Positions 17,548 to 25,818 of a stretch of 52,707 nucleotides of DNA are shown piece after piece (position 1 is the stretch's first letter; every line of letters begins with the position of its first letter). Both the position numbers and the translations under genes were made by a program. This DNA comes from an uncultured Bacteroidaceae bacterium (GTDB lineage: Bacteria > Bacteroidota > Bacteroidia > Bacteroidales > Bacteroidaceae): contig CAJOGQ010000018.1 of NCBI GenBank assembly GCA_905234125.1, forward strand, positions 1 through 52,707, given 5' to 3'. The notes under the pieces are model-generated. The model was not told the origin of the DNA. It ran no database searches and was given only the letters and a program-made list of their open reading frames with translations.

Positions 17548-19563
17548 ATGAAAAGAATTCTATTACTTTTACCATTGAGTTTTTCGTTTCTGCTTTCCTC
17601 GGCTCAGGTGGCCAGTGTGACCAGTCCTGACGGAAAGTTGAAGGTGAATGTGGACGTGAAGGGTGGAAAGCCCGTTTACGAAGTGATGTACGACGGCATG
17701 CAAGTGCTTGACGAAAGTCCTCTGGGCTTTGTGGCTGATCATGGCGACTTTTCCACTGGTGTGAGTTTCGGCAGCAAGAAGGAGGCGCATTTGGAGTACA
17801 ACTACGACCTCTCGCGCTCGAAGTTCAGTCAGGTGCATGTGGATGCCAATCAATTGGTGGTGACTTTGAAGAACGACAAGGGAATGCCTTTCGATGTAGA
17901 TTTCCGTGTGTCGAACAACGATGTGGCATTCCGTTATGCAATACCCAATCATCCCAGTCGTGCGAACGAGAAGAAATTCTCTGTGCGCATCATGAAGGAG
18001 GCTACAGGCTTTGACTTCCCCAGTCAGACCACTACGTTCCTCACCCCTCAGTCACATGCCATGATTGGCTGGAAGGGCACGAAGCCCAGCTACGAGGAGG
18101 GCTATGGCTATGATGAGCCTATGAACAAGAAGAGTGGCTACGGACATGGCTATACGTTCCCATGCCTTTTCCACACAGGAAATGCTTGGATTCTCGTTTC
18201 TGAGACAGGTGTGGACTCTCGCTATTGTGCCTCTCGTCTGTCTGACATGAAAGGCGATGGTCTCTATACTGTAGAGTTTCCGATGGCAGAGGAGAATAAT
18301 GGCAACGGCACTGTGGAACCAGCTTTCGCATTGCCTGGGGTGACCCCTTGGCGCACCATCACTGTCGGCACTTCGCTGAAGCCTATTGTGGAGACAACCG
18401 TTCCTTGGGACTATGTGACGCCTCGTTATGAGACTACACATCATTATAAATATGGTAAGGGCACGTGGAGTTGGATTGTGTGGCAGGACAATTCCATCAA
18501 CTACGACGATCAGGTGAAGTACATCCAGCTGTCAAAAGCGATGGGCTTCCAGTATGTGCTCATCGACAACTGGTGGGACACGAACATCGGCAAGGAGAAG
18601 ATGGAGCAGTTGGTGAAGTATGCCCAGAGTCAGGGTGTGGATGTGTTCCTGTGGTATAGTTCCAGCGGTTGGTGGAACGACATCGAGCAAGGTCCCATCA
18701 ATATCATGAGTGATCCCATCGCACGCAAGCAGGCCATGCGTTGGATGCAACAGTTGGGCGTGAAGGGCATCAAGGTCGATTTCTTTGGTGGCGACAAGCA
18801 GGAGACCATGCGTCTCTACGAGCAGATTCTCTCTGATGCTGACGATGCAGGCATCATGGTCATCTTCCATGGTTGCACGATTCCTCGTGGTTGGGAACGC
18901 ATGTATCCTAACTATGTGGGCAGCGAGGCTGTGTTGGCTTCAGAAAACATCTACTTCAGTCAAGGTGCAGCCGACAAGGAGGCGAAGGATGCCGCCACGC
19001 ACCCCTTCATCCGCAATGCCATTGGCTGTATGGAATTTGGTGGTTGCTTCATGAACCGTCACATCCATAAAGGTAATACAGGTGGCAACACACGTCGCAC
19101 GACCGACTGTCATGAACTCGCCACGTGTGTGCTTTTCCAGAATCCTATCCAGAACTTTGCCATCACCCCCGAGAACCTTCCAGCCGAAGCAACTCTCAAC
19201 GCTCAACTGTCAACTCTCAACTATAACGCCCCTGGTGCTCCCGCTCCTGCCATCAGCATGGATTTCTTGCGTGAGGTGCCCACCACATGGGACGAGACGG
19301 TCTTCATCGACGGCTATCCGGGCAAATATTGTGTGCTTGCCCGTCGTTGTGGAAACACTTGGTACATCGCTGGCAACAACGCCACAGGTGCGCCACTCAC
19401 GCTGAAACTCAATCTTCCGATGCTCCAGAAGGGCGACAAGCCTGTGCTCTATAGCGATAACCTTAAGGATCGTGAGCCTCAGAAGTCAGAGCTCAAGGTC
19501 AGCAACCCCAAGGCTGTCAGTGTGACGATGGCCGATCAGGGTGGATTCGTGATTGTGAAATAA
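17548..19563 (+). CDS. Secreted GH97 family glycoside hydrolase
   Basis: Alpha-glycosidase of family GH97 (SusB relatives). 671 residues with a signal peptide (MKRILLLLPLSFSFLLSS-AQ). The N-terminal beta-sandwich (VTSPDGKLKVNVDVKGGKPV, GFVADHGDFSTGVSF) is followed by the barrel (TWSWIVWQDNSINYDDQVKY, VLIDNWWDTNIGKEKMEQLV). GIKVDFFGGDKQE places an Asp at D411. In retaining GH97 enzymes of the BtGH97b type an Asp in this position is the nucleophile, which would favour alpha-galactosidase-like activity over SusB-type glucosidase; that is inference. Around residue 551 the sequence ATLNAQLSTLNYNA is encoded by a CTCAACTGTCAACTCTCAAC repeat and interrupts a conserved stretch. No SusC/SusD genes are nearby. 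Confidence 0.92.
   Translation: MKRILLLLPLSFSFLLSSAQVASVTSPDGKLKVNVDVKGGKPVYEVMYDGMQVLDESPLGFVADHGDFSTGVSFGSKKEAHLEYNYDLSRSKFSQVHVDANQLVVTLKNDKGMPFDVDFRVSNNDVAFRYAIPNHPSRANEKKFSVRIMKEATGFDFPSQTTTFLTPQSHAMIGWKGTKPSYEEGYGYDEPMNKKSGYGHGYTFPCLFHTGNAWILVSETGVDSRYCASRLSDMKGDGLYTVEFPMAEENNGNGTVEPAFALPGVTPWRTITVGTSLKPIVETTVPWDYVTPRYETTHHYKYGKGTWSWIVWQDNSINYDDQVKYIQLSKAMGFQYVLIDNWWDTNIGKEKMEQLVKYAQSQGVDVFLWYSSSGWWNDIEQGPINIMSDPIARKQAMRWMQQLGVKGIKVDFFGGDKQETMRLYEQILSDADDAGIMVIFHGCTIPRGWERMYPNYVGSEAVLASENIYFSQGAADKEAKDAATHPFIRNAIGCMEFGGCFMNRHIHKGNTGGNTRRTTDCHELATCVLFQNPIQNFAITPENLPAEATLNAQLSTLNYNAPGAPAPAISMDFLREVPTTWDETVFIDGYPGKYCVLARRCGNTWYIAGNNATGAPLTLKLNLPMLQKGDKPVLYSDNLKDREPQKSELKVSNPKAVSVTMADQGGFVIVK
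19191..19222 (-). repeat. GTTGAGA-family repeat inside the GH97 gene
   Basis: Plus-strand ACTCTCAACGCTCAACTGTC followed by AACTCTCAACT is translated in frame as TLNAQLSTLN. Confidence 0.75.
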
Positions 19564-19615
19564 TTTCTTAAACCAACATTTTAATAACCATCTCAATTAA
19601 AAACTATTTCAGAGT

Positions 19616-20668
19616 ATGAAAAAGAACTTTTTGATGCTTGCAGTGGCACTGATGTGCTTCTTTGCAGATGTGAATGCACAGTGTTGCTGTGGTAAAGGTA
19701 ATGGTGGCATGAAGCGCCAGCCTGTCAACATGATTCTCGATGCCGACTTCGGCAGTTCTACTGACGACCTCATCGCACTGATGATGCTGAACCACTACAT
19801 CGACCAGGGTCTAGTTGACCTCAAGGGTATCGTAGTGGATCGCGAAGGTGAGAACAATGCAGGTGTGGTGGACATCTTCAACACCTACTACGGACACCCC
19901 TATATCCCAGTGGGTCTGGAGCGTAATGGTGTGAAGAACCCACGTGTCTTCATCCCCTACAACGGCATTTGCGACCTGAAGGACGCACAGGGCAATCCAC
20001 TCTTTAAGCGCTCTTTCGATGCCAGCAAGTGCATGGACGGTTGGAAACTCTATCGCAAGATTCTCAGCAAGGCCGAGGACAAGTCCATCACGATTGTGGC
20101 CATTGGTTTTGCCACTTCACTCGCTCAGTTGATGGAATCAAAGCCAGACGAGTTCTCCAAGCTCAACGGCGTAGATCTTTTTGAGCAGAAGGTGAAGGCT
20201 GTGTATGTGCAGGCTGGTCGTTTCGAGGAAGAAGACAGCACCAGTGGTTACAACATGCGTGCCGCATCCAAGCAGGCTGCCATCTTCTACGACAAGCTCC
20301 CTCAGAGCGTAGAACTCATCATGTCGCCCAGCTATGTAGGTGAGAGCATGAACTACCTGCCCGAAGACGTGGTTGCCGACCTCTCTTGGACTGAGACCAA
20401 CCCCATCAAGGCTGTGTACACCAACTACACTTGCGACACAGGTCAGCGCATGTGGGACGTGAACTGCGTGACCAACGCTATCTTCGGCGATGGCCAGTTC
20501 AACATGTCTGCCCCAGGTTTCGTCACATTTGTTGACAAGGGTGAGGAATCTCTTATGCTCTTCAAGCAGGATCCTTACGGCAATGCTCGCTACCAACTTC
20601 CCTTCGACACTTACGGAAGCATGGAGAAGTTGATGGAGATGCGTCGCCACAACCGCATGAGAAAATAA
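19616..20668 (+). CDS. Secreted nucleoside hydrolase-like protein
   Basis: 350 residues with a signal peptide (residues 1-22, ending DVNA-Q) followed by a Cys-rich patch (QCCCGKGNGG). MILDADFGSSTDDLIALMML is a variant of the D-x-D-x-G-x-DD calcium site of inosine-uridine nucleoside hydrolases; ITIVAIGFATSLAQLM and the late MWDVNCVTNAIFG correspond to the TNxA- and HDP-type regions. The final Asp is present but the usual His is Trp-Asp. So it belongs to the fold, but nucleoside cleavage is not certain. It lies 52 bases after GH97 and ends 15 bases from the convergent aroB. Periplasmic salvage of nucleosides or a related N-glycoside is plausible. Confidence 0.8.
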   Translation: MKKNFLMLAVALMCFFADVNAQCCCGKGNGGMKRQPVNMILDADFGSSTDDLIALMMLNHYIDQGLVDLKGIVVDREGENNAGVVDIFNTYYGHPYIPVGLERNGVKNPRVFIPYNGICDLKDAQGNPLFKRSFDASKCMDGWKLYRKILSKAEDKSITIVAIGFATSLAQLMESKPDEFSKLNGVDLFEQKVKAVYVQAGRFEEEDSTSGYNMRAASKQAAIFYDKLPQSVELIMSPSYVGESMNYLPEDVVADLSWTETNPIKAVYTNYTCDTGQRMWDVNCVTNAIFGDGQFNMSAPGFVTFVDKGEESLMLFKQDPYGNARYQLPFDTYGSMEKLMEMRRHNRMRK

Positions 20669-20683
20669 ATTAGAATTGAAGAA

Positions 20684-21760
20684 TCAACTTTCCCTAAAGA
20701 AGTCCAACGCCTCGAAGATCTCCTCCTTCGAGGCGGTTTGGTTGATACGGATATCGCCAACACCCCCTAACAGCGTGAAGTTGATGATACCCGCTGTGTT
20801 TTTCTTGTCGTGGGTCATGTAGGCGTACAGTTCCTCGTAGTCATCGCAGGTGATGCCCAACGTGCCATAGTTCTCCCTGATGAAGCGAACCGTCTGACGC
20901 ATCTTGTCTGTTGGGAATCCCGTCTTGATGCAGGAGAGGTATAGTTCGCAGATGAGTCCCCAAGCCACAGCATAACCATGCAGAACAGGCTTGCGAGTCA
21001 ATGCCCAGCTCTCGAACGCATGTCCCACCGTGTGTCCAAGGTTCAAAGCCTTGCGGATGCCATGTTCCAAGGGGTCTTCCTCCACGATGCGTTCCTTGAT
21101 GGCGACACTCCTGCCCACCATCTGTCCCAAGTGCAGATAATCCACCTTATCCAAATCGAAGTTGAGAAGTTCGGCAAGACTATTTTCCTCTTGCTCCCTG
21201 CTCCCGGCTTCTTGCTCCTTGCTGATCAGTCCATGCTTCAGCATCTCTGCATATCCTGAGCAGATGTTCTCGTGGTCGAGCGTCTTCAAGAATTCCGTGT
21301 CAATAATCACCGTTTCAGGAGCATTGAACACGCCAATTTCGTTCTTCAGACCATTGAAATTGATGCCAGTCTTACCACCCACACTCGCATCCACCATGCT
21401 CAGCAGAGTGGTGGGCACATTGATGTATTTGATGCCTCGCTTGAACGTGCTGGCAGCGAATCCGCCAAGATCCGTCACCATGCCACCACCAAGGTTCACC
21501 ATCAGCGAGTGGCGGGTGCCACCTCCATTGCCCATTTCCGTCCACACCTTAGCCAACGTGTCCAACGTCTTGTGTGTGTCCGTCGCACCTATCATAATAT
21601 GTATAGCCTCTTTTAGGCAGGGGATGTCCTTCACCACAGGCAAGCACAACGCCTGTGTCGTCTCATCCATCAGGAGGAACAGTTTGTCGTGCTTCACCTC
21701 CTCCACAGCCTCCGTCAGTGTCTGTGCGATATTCGTCGAAATAACAACCTTGTTTGCCAT
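20684..21760 (-). CDS. aroB: 3-dehydroquinate synthase with a repeat-encoded loop
   Basis: Second step of the shikimate pathway. 358 residues. NLGGGMVTDLGGFAASTFKR binds NAD and substrate, DASVGGKTGIN follows, and NLGHTVGHAFESW carries metal-binding His residues; LHGYAVAWGL adds another. The sequence LISKEQEAGSREQEENSLAELL replaces what is normally a short turn between helices. The bases encoding it are the GGAGCAAG repeat found in spacers of this window, inserted in frame and adding about 12 residues. A Bacteroidetes-type -7 box (TACCTTCGC) sits at about 21,777-21,786. The bases at 20,711-20,734 (CCTCGAAG/CTTCGAGG) form a hairpin inside the 3' coding end that might also terminate the convergent upstream gene. 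Confidence 0.95.
   Translation of the reverse strand: MANKVVISTNIAQTLTEAVEEVKHDKLFLLMDETTQALCLPVVKDIPCLKEAIHIMIGATDTHKTLDTLAKVWTEMGNGGGTRHSLMVNLGGGMVTDLGGFAASTFKRGIKYINVPTTLLSMVDASVGGKTGINFNGLKNEIGVFNAPETVIIDTEFLKTLDHENICSGYAEMLKHGLISKEQEAGSREQEENSLAELLNFDLDKVDYLHLGQMVGRSVAIKERIVEEDPLEHGIRKALNLGHTVGHAFESWALTRKPVLHGYAVAWGLICELYLSCIKTGFPTDKMRQTVRFIRENYGTLGITCDDYEELYAYMTHDKKNTAGIINFTLLGGVGDIRINQTASKEEIFEALDFFRES
21186..21223 (+). repeat. GGAGCAAG-type repeat inside aroB
   Basis: CTTGCTCCCTGCTCCCGGCTTCTTGCTCCTTGC on the plus strand, in parts of under 20 bases identical to spacer repeats at 3048-3068; translated on the minus strand as KEQEAGSREQEE. Confidence 0.8.
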
Positions 21761-21846
21761 AATTCTTGAATTTGGGTGCGAAGGTAGTGAAAAAAAACGA
21801 GTCCGTAGGTGAAAAAACGAATAAAACCTTGATTTATCTGTTTTTT

Positions 21847-24069
21847 TCAGCTGATTGCACCCCAGTTGATATTGCTCTTGCGGAGTTCACGAAGTCTGCG
21901 CCAGAGGATGTCGTTCTGGGGATTGCGTTCTTCAGGGTCGAAAGTGATGACAGCTTGGGCAGTGTCGCGGGCGATGTTGAGGATTTGACCATCGCGAGCG
22001 AGATTGGCAATCTTGAGGTCGAAGGCCATGCCTGACTGTTGGGTTCCTTCGAGGTCACCTGGGCCACGGAGTTTGAGGTCTTGCTCAGCAATTTCAAAAC
22101 CATCGGTGGTATCGACCATCACCTGAATACGCTTGCGGGTGGTCTCGCCAATCTCGAACTTGGTAACGAGAACGCAGTAGCTCTGGTCTGCTCCACGCCC
22201 CACACGACCACGCAGCTGATGGAGCTGGCTGAGTCCGAAGCGTTCGGCATTCTCGATAATCATGACAGAGGCGTTGGGCACGTTCACACCCACTTCGATG
22301 ACGGTGGTGGAGACGAGGATATGGGTCTCGTGGCTGGCAAACCGCTGCATCTCGGCATCCTTGTCGGCTGGTTTCATCTTGCCATGCACCTTGCCCACCT
22401 TGTAGTTTGGGAAGGCCTTGTTGATTTCCTCAAAACCTGCTTCCAAGTCCTTCAAATCCATCTTCTCCGTTTCCTTAATGAGCGGATAGACAATATAGAT
22501 TTGACGGCCAAGTTGCAGTTCACGGTTCATGAGTTGGTAGATGCGCTGACGATGGGCATCGAACATGTGGACAGTGTGGATGGGTTTACGGCCAGGGGGC
22601 AGTTCATCAATGACGGACACGTCGAGGTCGCCATAGAGGGTCATGGCCAAGGTGCGAGGAATGGGGGTCGCCGTCATCACCAGAACGTGAGGCGGGACGC
22701 TGTTTTTCATCCAAAGTTTTGCCCTTTGTGCCACGCCAAAACGATGTTGCTCGTCGATGACCACGAGTCCCAACTTGTTGAACATCACGTTGTCCTCGAT
22801 GACGGCATGGGTACCCACGAGGATGTGGATGTCGCCCGTGACGAGCCCCTCGAACACGGCTGTCCGCTTCTTGCCCTTCACCGTTCCTGTAAGGAGTTCG
22901 ACCCTGACGGGCAGGTCGCCCAAGAGTTCACGCAGAGTGTCGAGATGCTGTTCGGCCAAAATTTCGGTAGGTGCCATGATGCAAGCCTGATAGCCGTTGT
23001 CGATGGCGATAAGTGCCACCATGAGCGCCACAAGGGTTTTGCCGCTGCCCACGTCACCTTGGAGGAGCCGATTCATCTGTCGCCCCGTCTTCATGTCTGC
23101 ACGAATTTCGCGGATGACTCGCTTCTGAGCCTCTGTGAGTTGGAAGGGCAAGTGGTTGTAGAAGAAGCCGTTGAAATGCTCACCGATGGTGTTGAAGACG
23201 ATGCCCTTGTAACGCAGTTGACGATCTTTCACATAGCGCAGGATGTTCAACTGCACATAGAAAAGCTCCTCGAATTTAAGTCGCAACTGTGCATGTCGCA
23301 AGGCATCGGGCGAGGTGGGATAATGGATGTTACGCACGGCATCGTCGTAGGACATCAGATGATGCTGTTGCACGATGTAAGGAGGCAAAGTCTCAGCCAA
23401 CGGCTCCTTGAGCAGCTTGAACATGTTGGCCGTCAGTTTGGCGATGGCAGAGGAGTTGAGCCCACTCCGCTTCATCTTCTCAGAGGTGTTGTAGGAAGGA
23501 CGGAAGACAGACCCTCCCCTCACCCTCCCTATAGGGAGGGGGTTGTTGCCTTGTTCATCAGCATTCTCATTAGCAGAGAAATCATTCCCTCCCTGCAGGG
23601 AGGGTGAGGGGAGGGTCTCTATCTCCGGATGCGCAATCTGAATCTTCCCATTGAACACCGTTGGTTTGCCAAAGACGACGTAGTCCTTGCGGCAGTCGTA
23701 GTTCTTCGTAACATACTTGATGCCCTGAAACCACACCAAGTCGATGCTTCCCGTACCATCGGAGAAATGGCCGATAAGCCGTTTGTTGCGTCCTTCGCCC
23801 ACGGTGTCGAATGAGAAGATCTGTCCGCACAGCTGCACGTAAGGCATTGCGCCGTCTATCTCACGAATCTGGTAGAAGCGGCTCCTGTCCACGTACTTGT
23901 AAGGATAATACGCTAACAGGTCGCCCACGGTCTTGATGCCGAGTTCGTTGGCGAGCAACAGAGCGCGATTCGGTCCCACTCCTTGCAGATACTTGATATC
24001 TTGGCTCAGTATGTTCACAATCCCATTCCGTTTGCATGGACGATGGCGCATCATCCACGAATTCGCCAC
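21847..24069 (-). CDS. recG: ATP-dependent DNA helicase RecG with a palindromic repeat insert
   Basis: Remodels stalled forks and Holliday junctions. Up to 740 residues. LQGVGPNRALLLANELGIKT and LLAYYPYKYVDRSRFYQI are the N-terminal wedge, LLQGDVGSGKTLVALMVALI is Walker A, LVVIDEQHRFGVAQRAKL is the DExQ box, and QLRGRVGRGADQSYCVLV is motif VI. Homology starts about residue 18, where a GTG at 24,018 could be the true start; the ATGs upstream add an unrelated RHRPCKRNG-like stretch. Between GKIQIAHPEIE and SYNTSEKMKRSGLNS lie about 40 extra residues (TLPSPSLQGGNDFSANENAD and so on) encoded by a composite palindrome at 23,509-23,618. The gene ends near the aroB promoter. Confidence 0.95.
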   Translation of the reverse strand: MANSWMMRHRPCKRNGIVNILSQDIKYLQGVGPNRALLLANELGIKTVGDLLAYYPYKYVDRSRFYQIREIDGAMPYVQLCGQIFSFDTVGEGRNKRLIGHFSDGTGSIDLVWFQGIKYVTKNYDCRKDYVVFGKPTVFNGKIQIAHPEIETLPSPSLQGGNDFSANENADEQGNNPLPIGRVRGGSVFRPSYNTSEKMKRSGLNSSAIAKLTANMFKLLKEPLAETLPPYIVQQHHLMSYDDAVRNIHYPTSPDALRHAQLRLKFEELFYVQLNILRYVKDRQLRYKGIVFNTIGEHFNGFFYNHLPFQLTEAQKRVIREIRADMKTGRQMNRLLQGDVGSGKTLVALMVALIAIDNGYQACIMAPTEILAEQHLDTLRELLGDLPVRVELLTGTVKGKKRTAVFEGLVTGDIHILVGTHAVIEDNVMFNKLGLVVIDEQHRFGVAQRAKLWMKNSVPPHVLVMTATPIPRTLAMTLYGDLDVSVIDELPPGRKPIHTVHMFDAHRQRIYQLMNRELQLGRQIYIVYPLIKETEKMDLKDLEAGFEEINKAFPNYKVGKVHGKMKPADKDAEMQRFASHETHILVSTTVIEVGVNVPNASVMIIENAERFGLSQLHQLRGRVGRGADQSYCVLVTKFEIGETTRKRIQVMVDTTDGFEIAEQDLKLRGPGDLEGTQQSGMAFDLKIANLARDGQILNIARDTAQAVITFDPEERNPQNDILWRRLRELRKSNINWGAIS
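23509..23618. repeat. Composite palindromic element inside recG
   Basis: A 22-bp perfect inverted repeat (AGACCCTCCCCTCACCCTCC plus CT, 23,509-23,530; complement at 23,597-23,618) encloses two 18-bp perfect palindromes: CCCTCCCTATAGGGAGGG (23,523-23,540) and CCCTCCCTGCAGGGAGGG (23,587-23,604). The whole is in frame. Confidence 0.9.
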
Positions 24070-24204
24070 AAATTTATGGACTTCCCGTGAAAAGACAAAG
24101 AGAAAAGGCTTGTTTTCTGCCGAATATCCCCACTTTTCCCTCCGAAAGCCTCACTTTTTTGAAAATACTTTTGTTCTTCGCCCCGTTTTTAGATGAATTT
24201 TCAC

Positions 24205-24214
24205 TACCTTTGCA
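24205..24214 (+). promoter_or_regulatory. Promoter -7 box of the coiled-coil protein gene
   Basis: TACCTTTGCA, 20 bases before the ATG at 24,235. Confidence 0.7.
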
Positions 24215-24234
24215 GTGATTATTTGTAGAAACTC

Positions 24235-25158
24235 ATGGAAGAACAAAACAACATGCAAGAAGAAAGGCCTTCGAAGAAAGGCAGTATGATATTGATTATC
24301 TTGGGCATTCTGCTGGCACTCGTTGCCATTGCAACGGCTGTGCTGATTTATCATCAGGTATATACGAAGCCACTCATGGATGAGAATGCTGACCTGAAGG
24401 AACTGGCTGAGCTGGAGAAACAGGAGATGGAAAGCCAGTATCGAGATTTTGACCTGCAATATGAGATGTTGCAAAGTCAACTGAGCAACGACAGCCTCAT
24501 TGCACAGATTGAGAATGAGCGTCGCCACACTCAGCAGTTGCTCGAGGAACTGGAACGCACCAAGGCGACGGACGCGGCTGAAATCAAACGATTGAAGGCT
24601 GAGATTGCTTCGCTGAGAGAGGTGCTGAAGAGCTACATCATGCAGGTGGATTCGCTCAACCGCATCAACCAGTCGCTCAACGAGGAGAACATCCAGATCA
24701 AGGAGCAAATCTCTCAGGCCAACACGCAGATAACAAACCTCTCCACAGAACGTAATGAGCTGAAGGACAAGGTGAACATCGCTGCCCAGTTGGATGCCAC
24801 AGGCTTCTGGGTGACGCCCAAGGACAAGAAGAGCAAGGATGCCAAGAAGGTGAAGGACGTGAAGAAGCTCGCCTTCGGATTCACCATCGTGAAAAACGTG
24901 ACCGCCAAGAACGGACAGCGTATCGTCTATGCCCGCATCTTGAAGCCTGACAACTCGGTGATGGGAAAGAAAGGCACCTTCTCCTACGAGAACACGCAAG
25001 TGGAATATACAGAAAAGAAATATATCGACTATACAGGCGAGGAAGAGAAGGTGACCATGTACAGCGACGTGACGGAGTTTCTCGAGGCTGGCACCTACAA
25101 GCTCTTCATCTTCTGCGACGACCAAATGATTGGACAAACGTCATTCACCTTGAAATAA
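24235..25158 (+). CDS. Conserved Bacteroidales membrane-anchored coiled-coil protein
   Basis: 307 residues. After a short acidic/basic cytoplasmic start, a single membrane segment lies at about 18-40 (MILIILGILLALVAIATAVL). Residues 45-180 form a long coiled coil with heptads rich in Glu, Gln and Leu (for example IAQIENERRHTQQLLEELER). A C-terminal beta domain follows after a Lys-rich linker (KDKKSKDAKKVKDVKK): FGFTIVKNVTAKNGQRIVYA, then YKLFIFCDDQMIGQTSFTLK. The family is known in Bacteroidales genomes as a hypothetical protein next to rpe; no function is established. Orientation is probably N-in with the coiled coil in the periplasm. rpe follows after 12 bases, so the two are cotranscribed. 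Confidence 0.8.
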   Translation: MEEQNNMQEERPSKKGSMILIILGILLALVAIATAVLIYHQVYTKPLMDENADLKELAELEKQEMESQYRDFDLQYEMLQSQLSNDSLIAQIENERRHTQQLLEELERTKATDAAEIKRLKAEIASLREVLKSYIMQVDSLNRINQSLNEENIQIKEQISQANTQITNLSTERNELKDKVNIAAQLDATGFWVTPKDKKSKDAKKVKDVKKLAFGFTIVKNVTAKNGQRIVYARILKPDNSVMGKKGTFSYENTQVEYTEKKYIDYTGEEEKVTMYSDVTEFLEAGTYKLFIFCDDQMIGQTSFTLK

Positions 25159-25170
25159 TGTATCATTGAT

Positions 25171-25818
25171 ATGACCAAAGTATCTCCCTCCCTCTTGGCG
25201 GCTGACTTTGCCAACCTGACCAAGGACATCAACATGATTAACAGAAGTGAGGCCGATTGGCTCCACCTCGACGTGATGGACGGTGTGTTTGTGCCGAACA
25301 TCAGTTTTGGTTTCCCCGTGCTCGAGGCGGTGGCGAAGATTTGCAAGAAGCCTCTCGACGTACACCTAATGATTGTTGACCCAGGTAAGTTCACGGAACA
25401 GGTGAAAGCCCTTGGCGCCTACATGATGAACGTGCACTATGAGGCTTGTCCCCATCTGCATCGCACCATCCAGCAGATTCACGCCGCTGGCATGAAGGCT
25501 GGTGTGACACTCAATCCCCACACCCCTGTCAATGTGCTGGAGGACATCATCCAAGATGTGGATATGGTGCTCCTCATGACGGTCAATCCAGGCTTTGGAG
25601 GACAGAAGTTCATTGAGCACTCCATCGACAAGGTGCGCCGACTCAAGGAACTCATCCAGAAGACAGGCAGTCACGCTCTCATTGAAGTGGATGGTGGCGT
25701 GAATGGTGACACGGGCAAACGGCTGGTCAAAGCAGGTGTGGATGTGCTGGTGGCTGGCAGTTATGTGTTTGGCGCAAAAGAACCAGAAGAAAGAATCAAG
25801 GAACTTAAGGATCTGTAA
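25171..25818 (+). CDS. rpe: Ribulose-phosphate 3-epimerase
   Basis: Interconverts D-ribulose 5-phosphate and D-xylulose 5-phosphate in the pentose phosphate pathway. 215 residues, standard length. KVSPSLLAADFANLTKDI, WLHLDVMDGVFVPNISFG, DVHLMIVDPGKF, LMTVNPGFGGQKFIEHS, IEVDGGVNGDTGKRLVKAGV and LVAGSYVFGA are the family motifs, with the metal-binding His and Asp residues in place. The stop codon shares a base with the comEC start (TAATG), so the two genes are coupled. Confidence 0.97.
   Translation: MTKVSPSLLAADFANLTKDINMINRSEADWLHLDVMDGVFVPNISFGFPVLEAVAKICKKPLDVHLMIVDPGKFTEQVKALGAYMMNVHYEACPHLHRTIQQIHAAGMKAGVTLNPHTPVNVLEDIIQDVDMVLLMTVNPGFGGQKFIEHSIDKVRRLKELIQKTGSHALIEVDGGVNGDTGKRLVKAGVDVLVAGSYVFGAKEPEERIKELKDL

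Noticed and set aside
22039-23607. 522-codon open frame on the plus strand
   Set aside because: It is antisense to recG, whose motifs are unambiguous; the frame has a His/Leu/Val-rich composition typical of antisense reading and no recognisable domain.
24151-25137. 328-codon open frame opposite the coiled-coil protein gene
   Set aside because: Leucine-rich shadow of a Lys/Glu-rich coiled coil; the plus-strand gene has promoter, membrane segment and conserved position before rpe.
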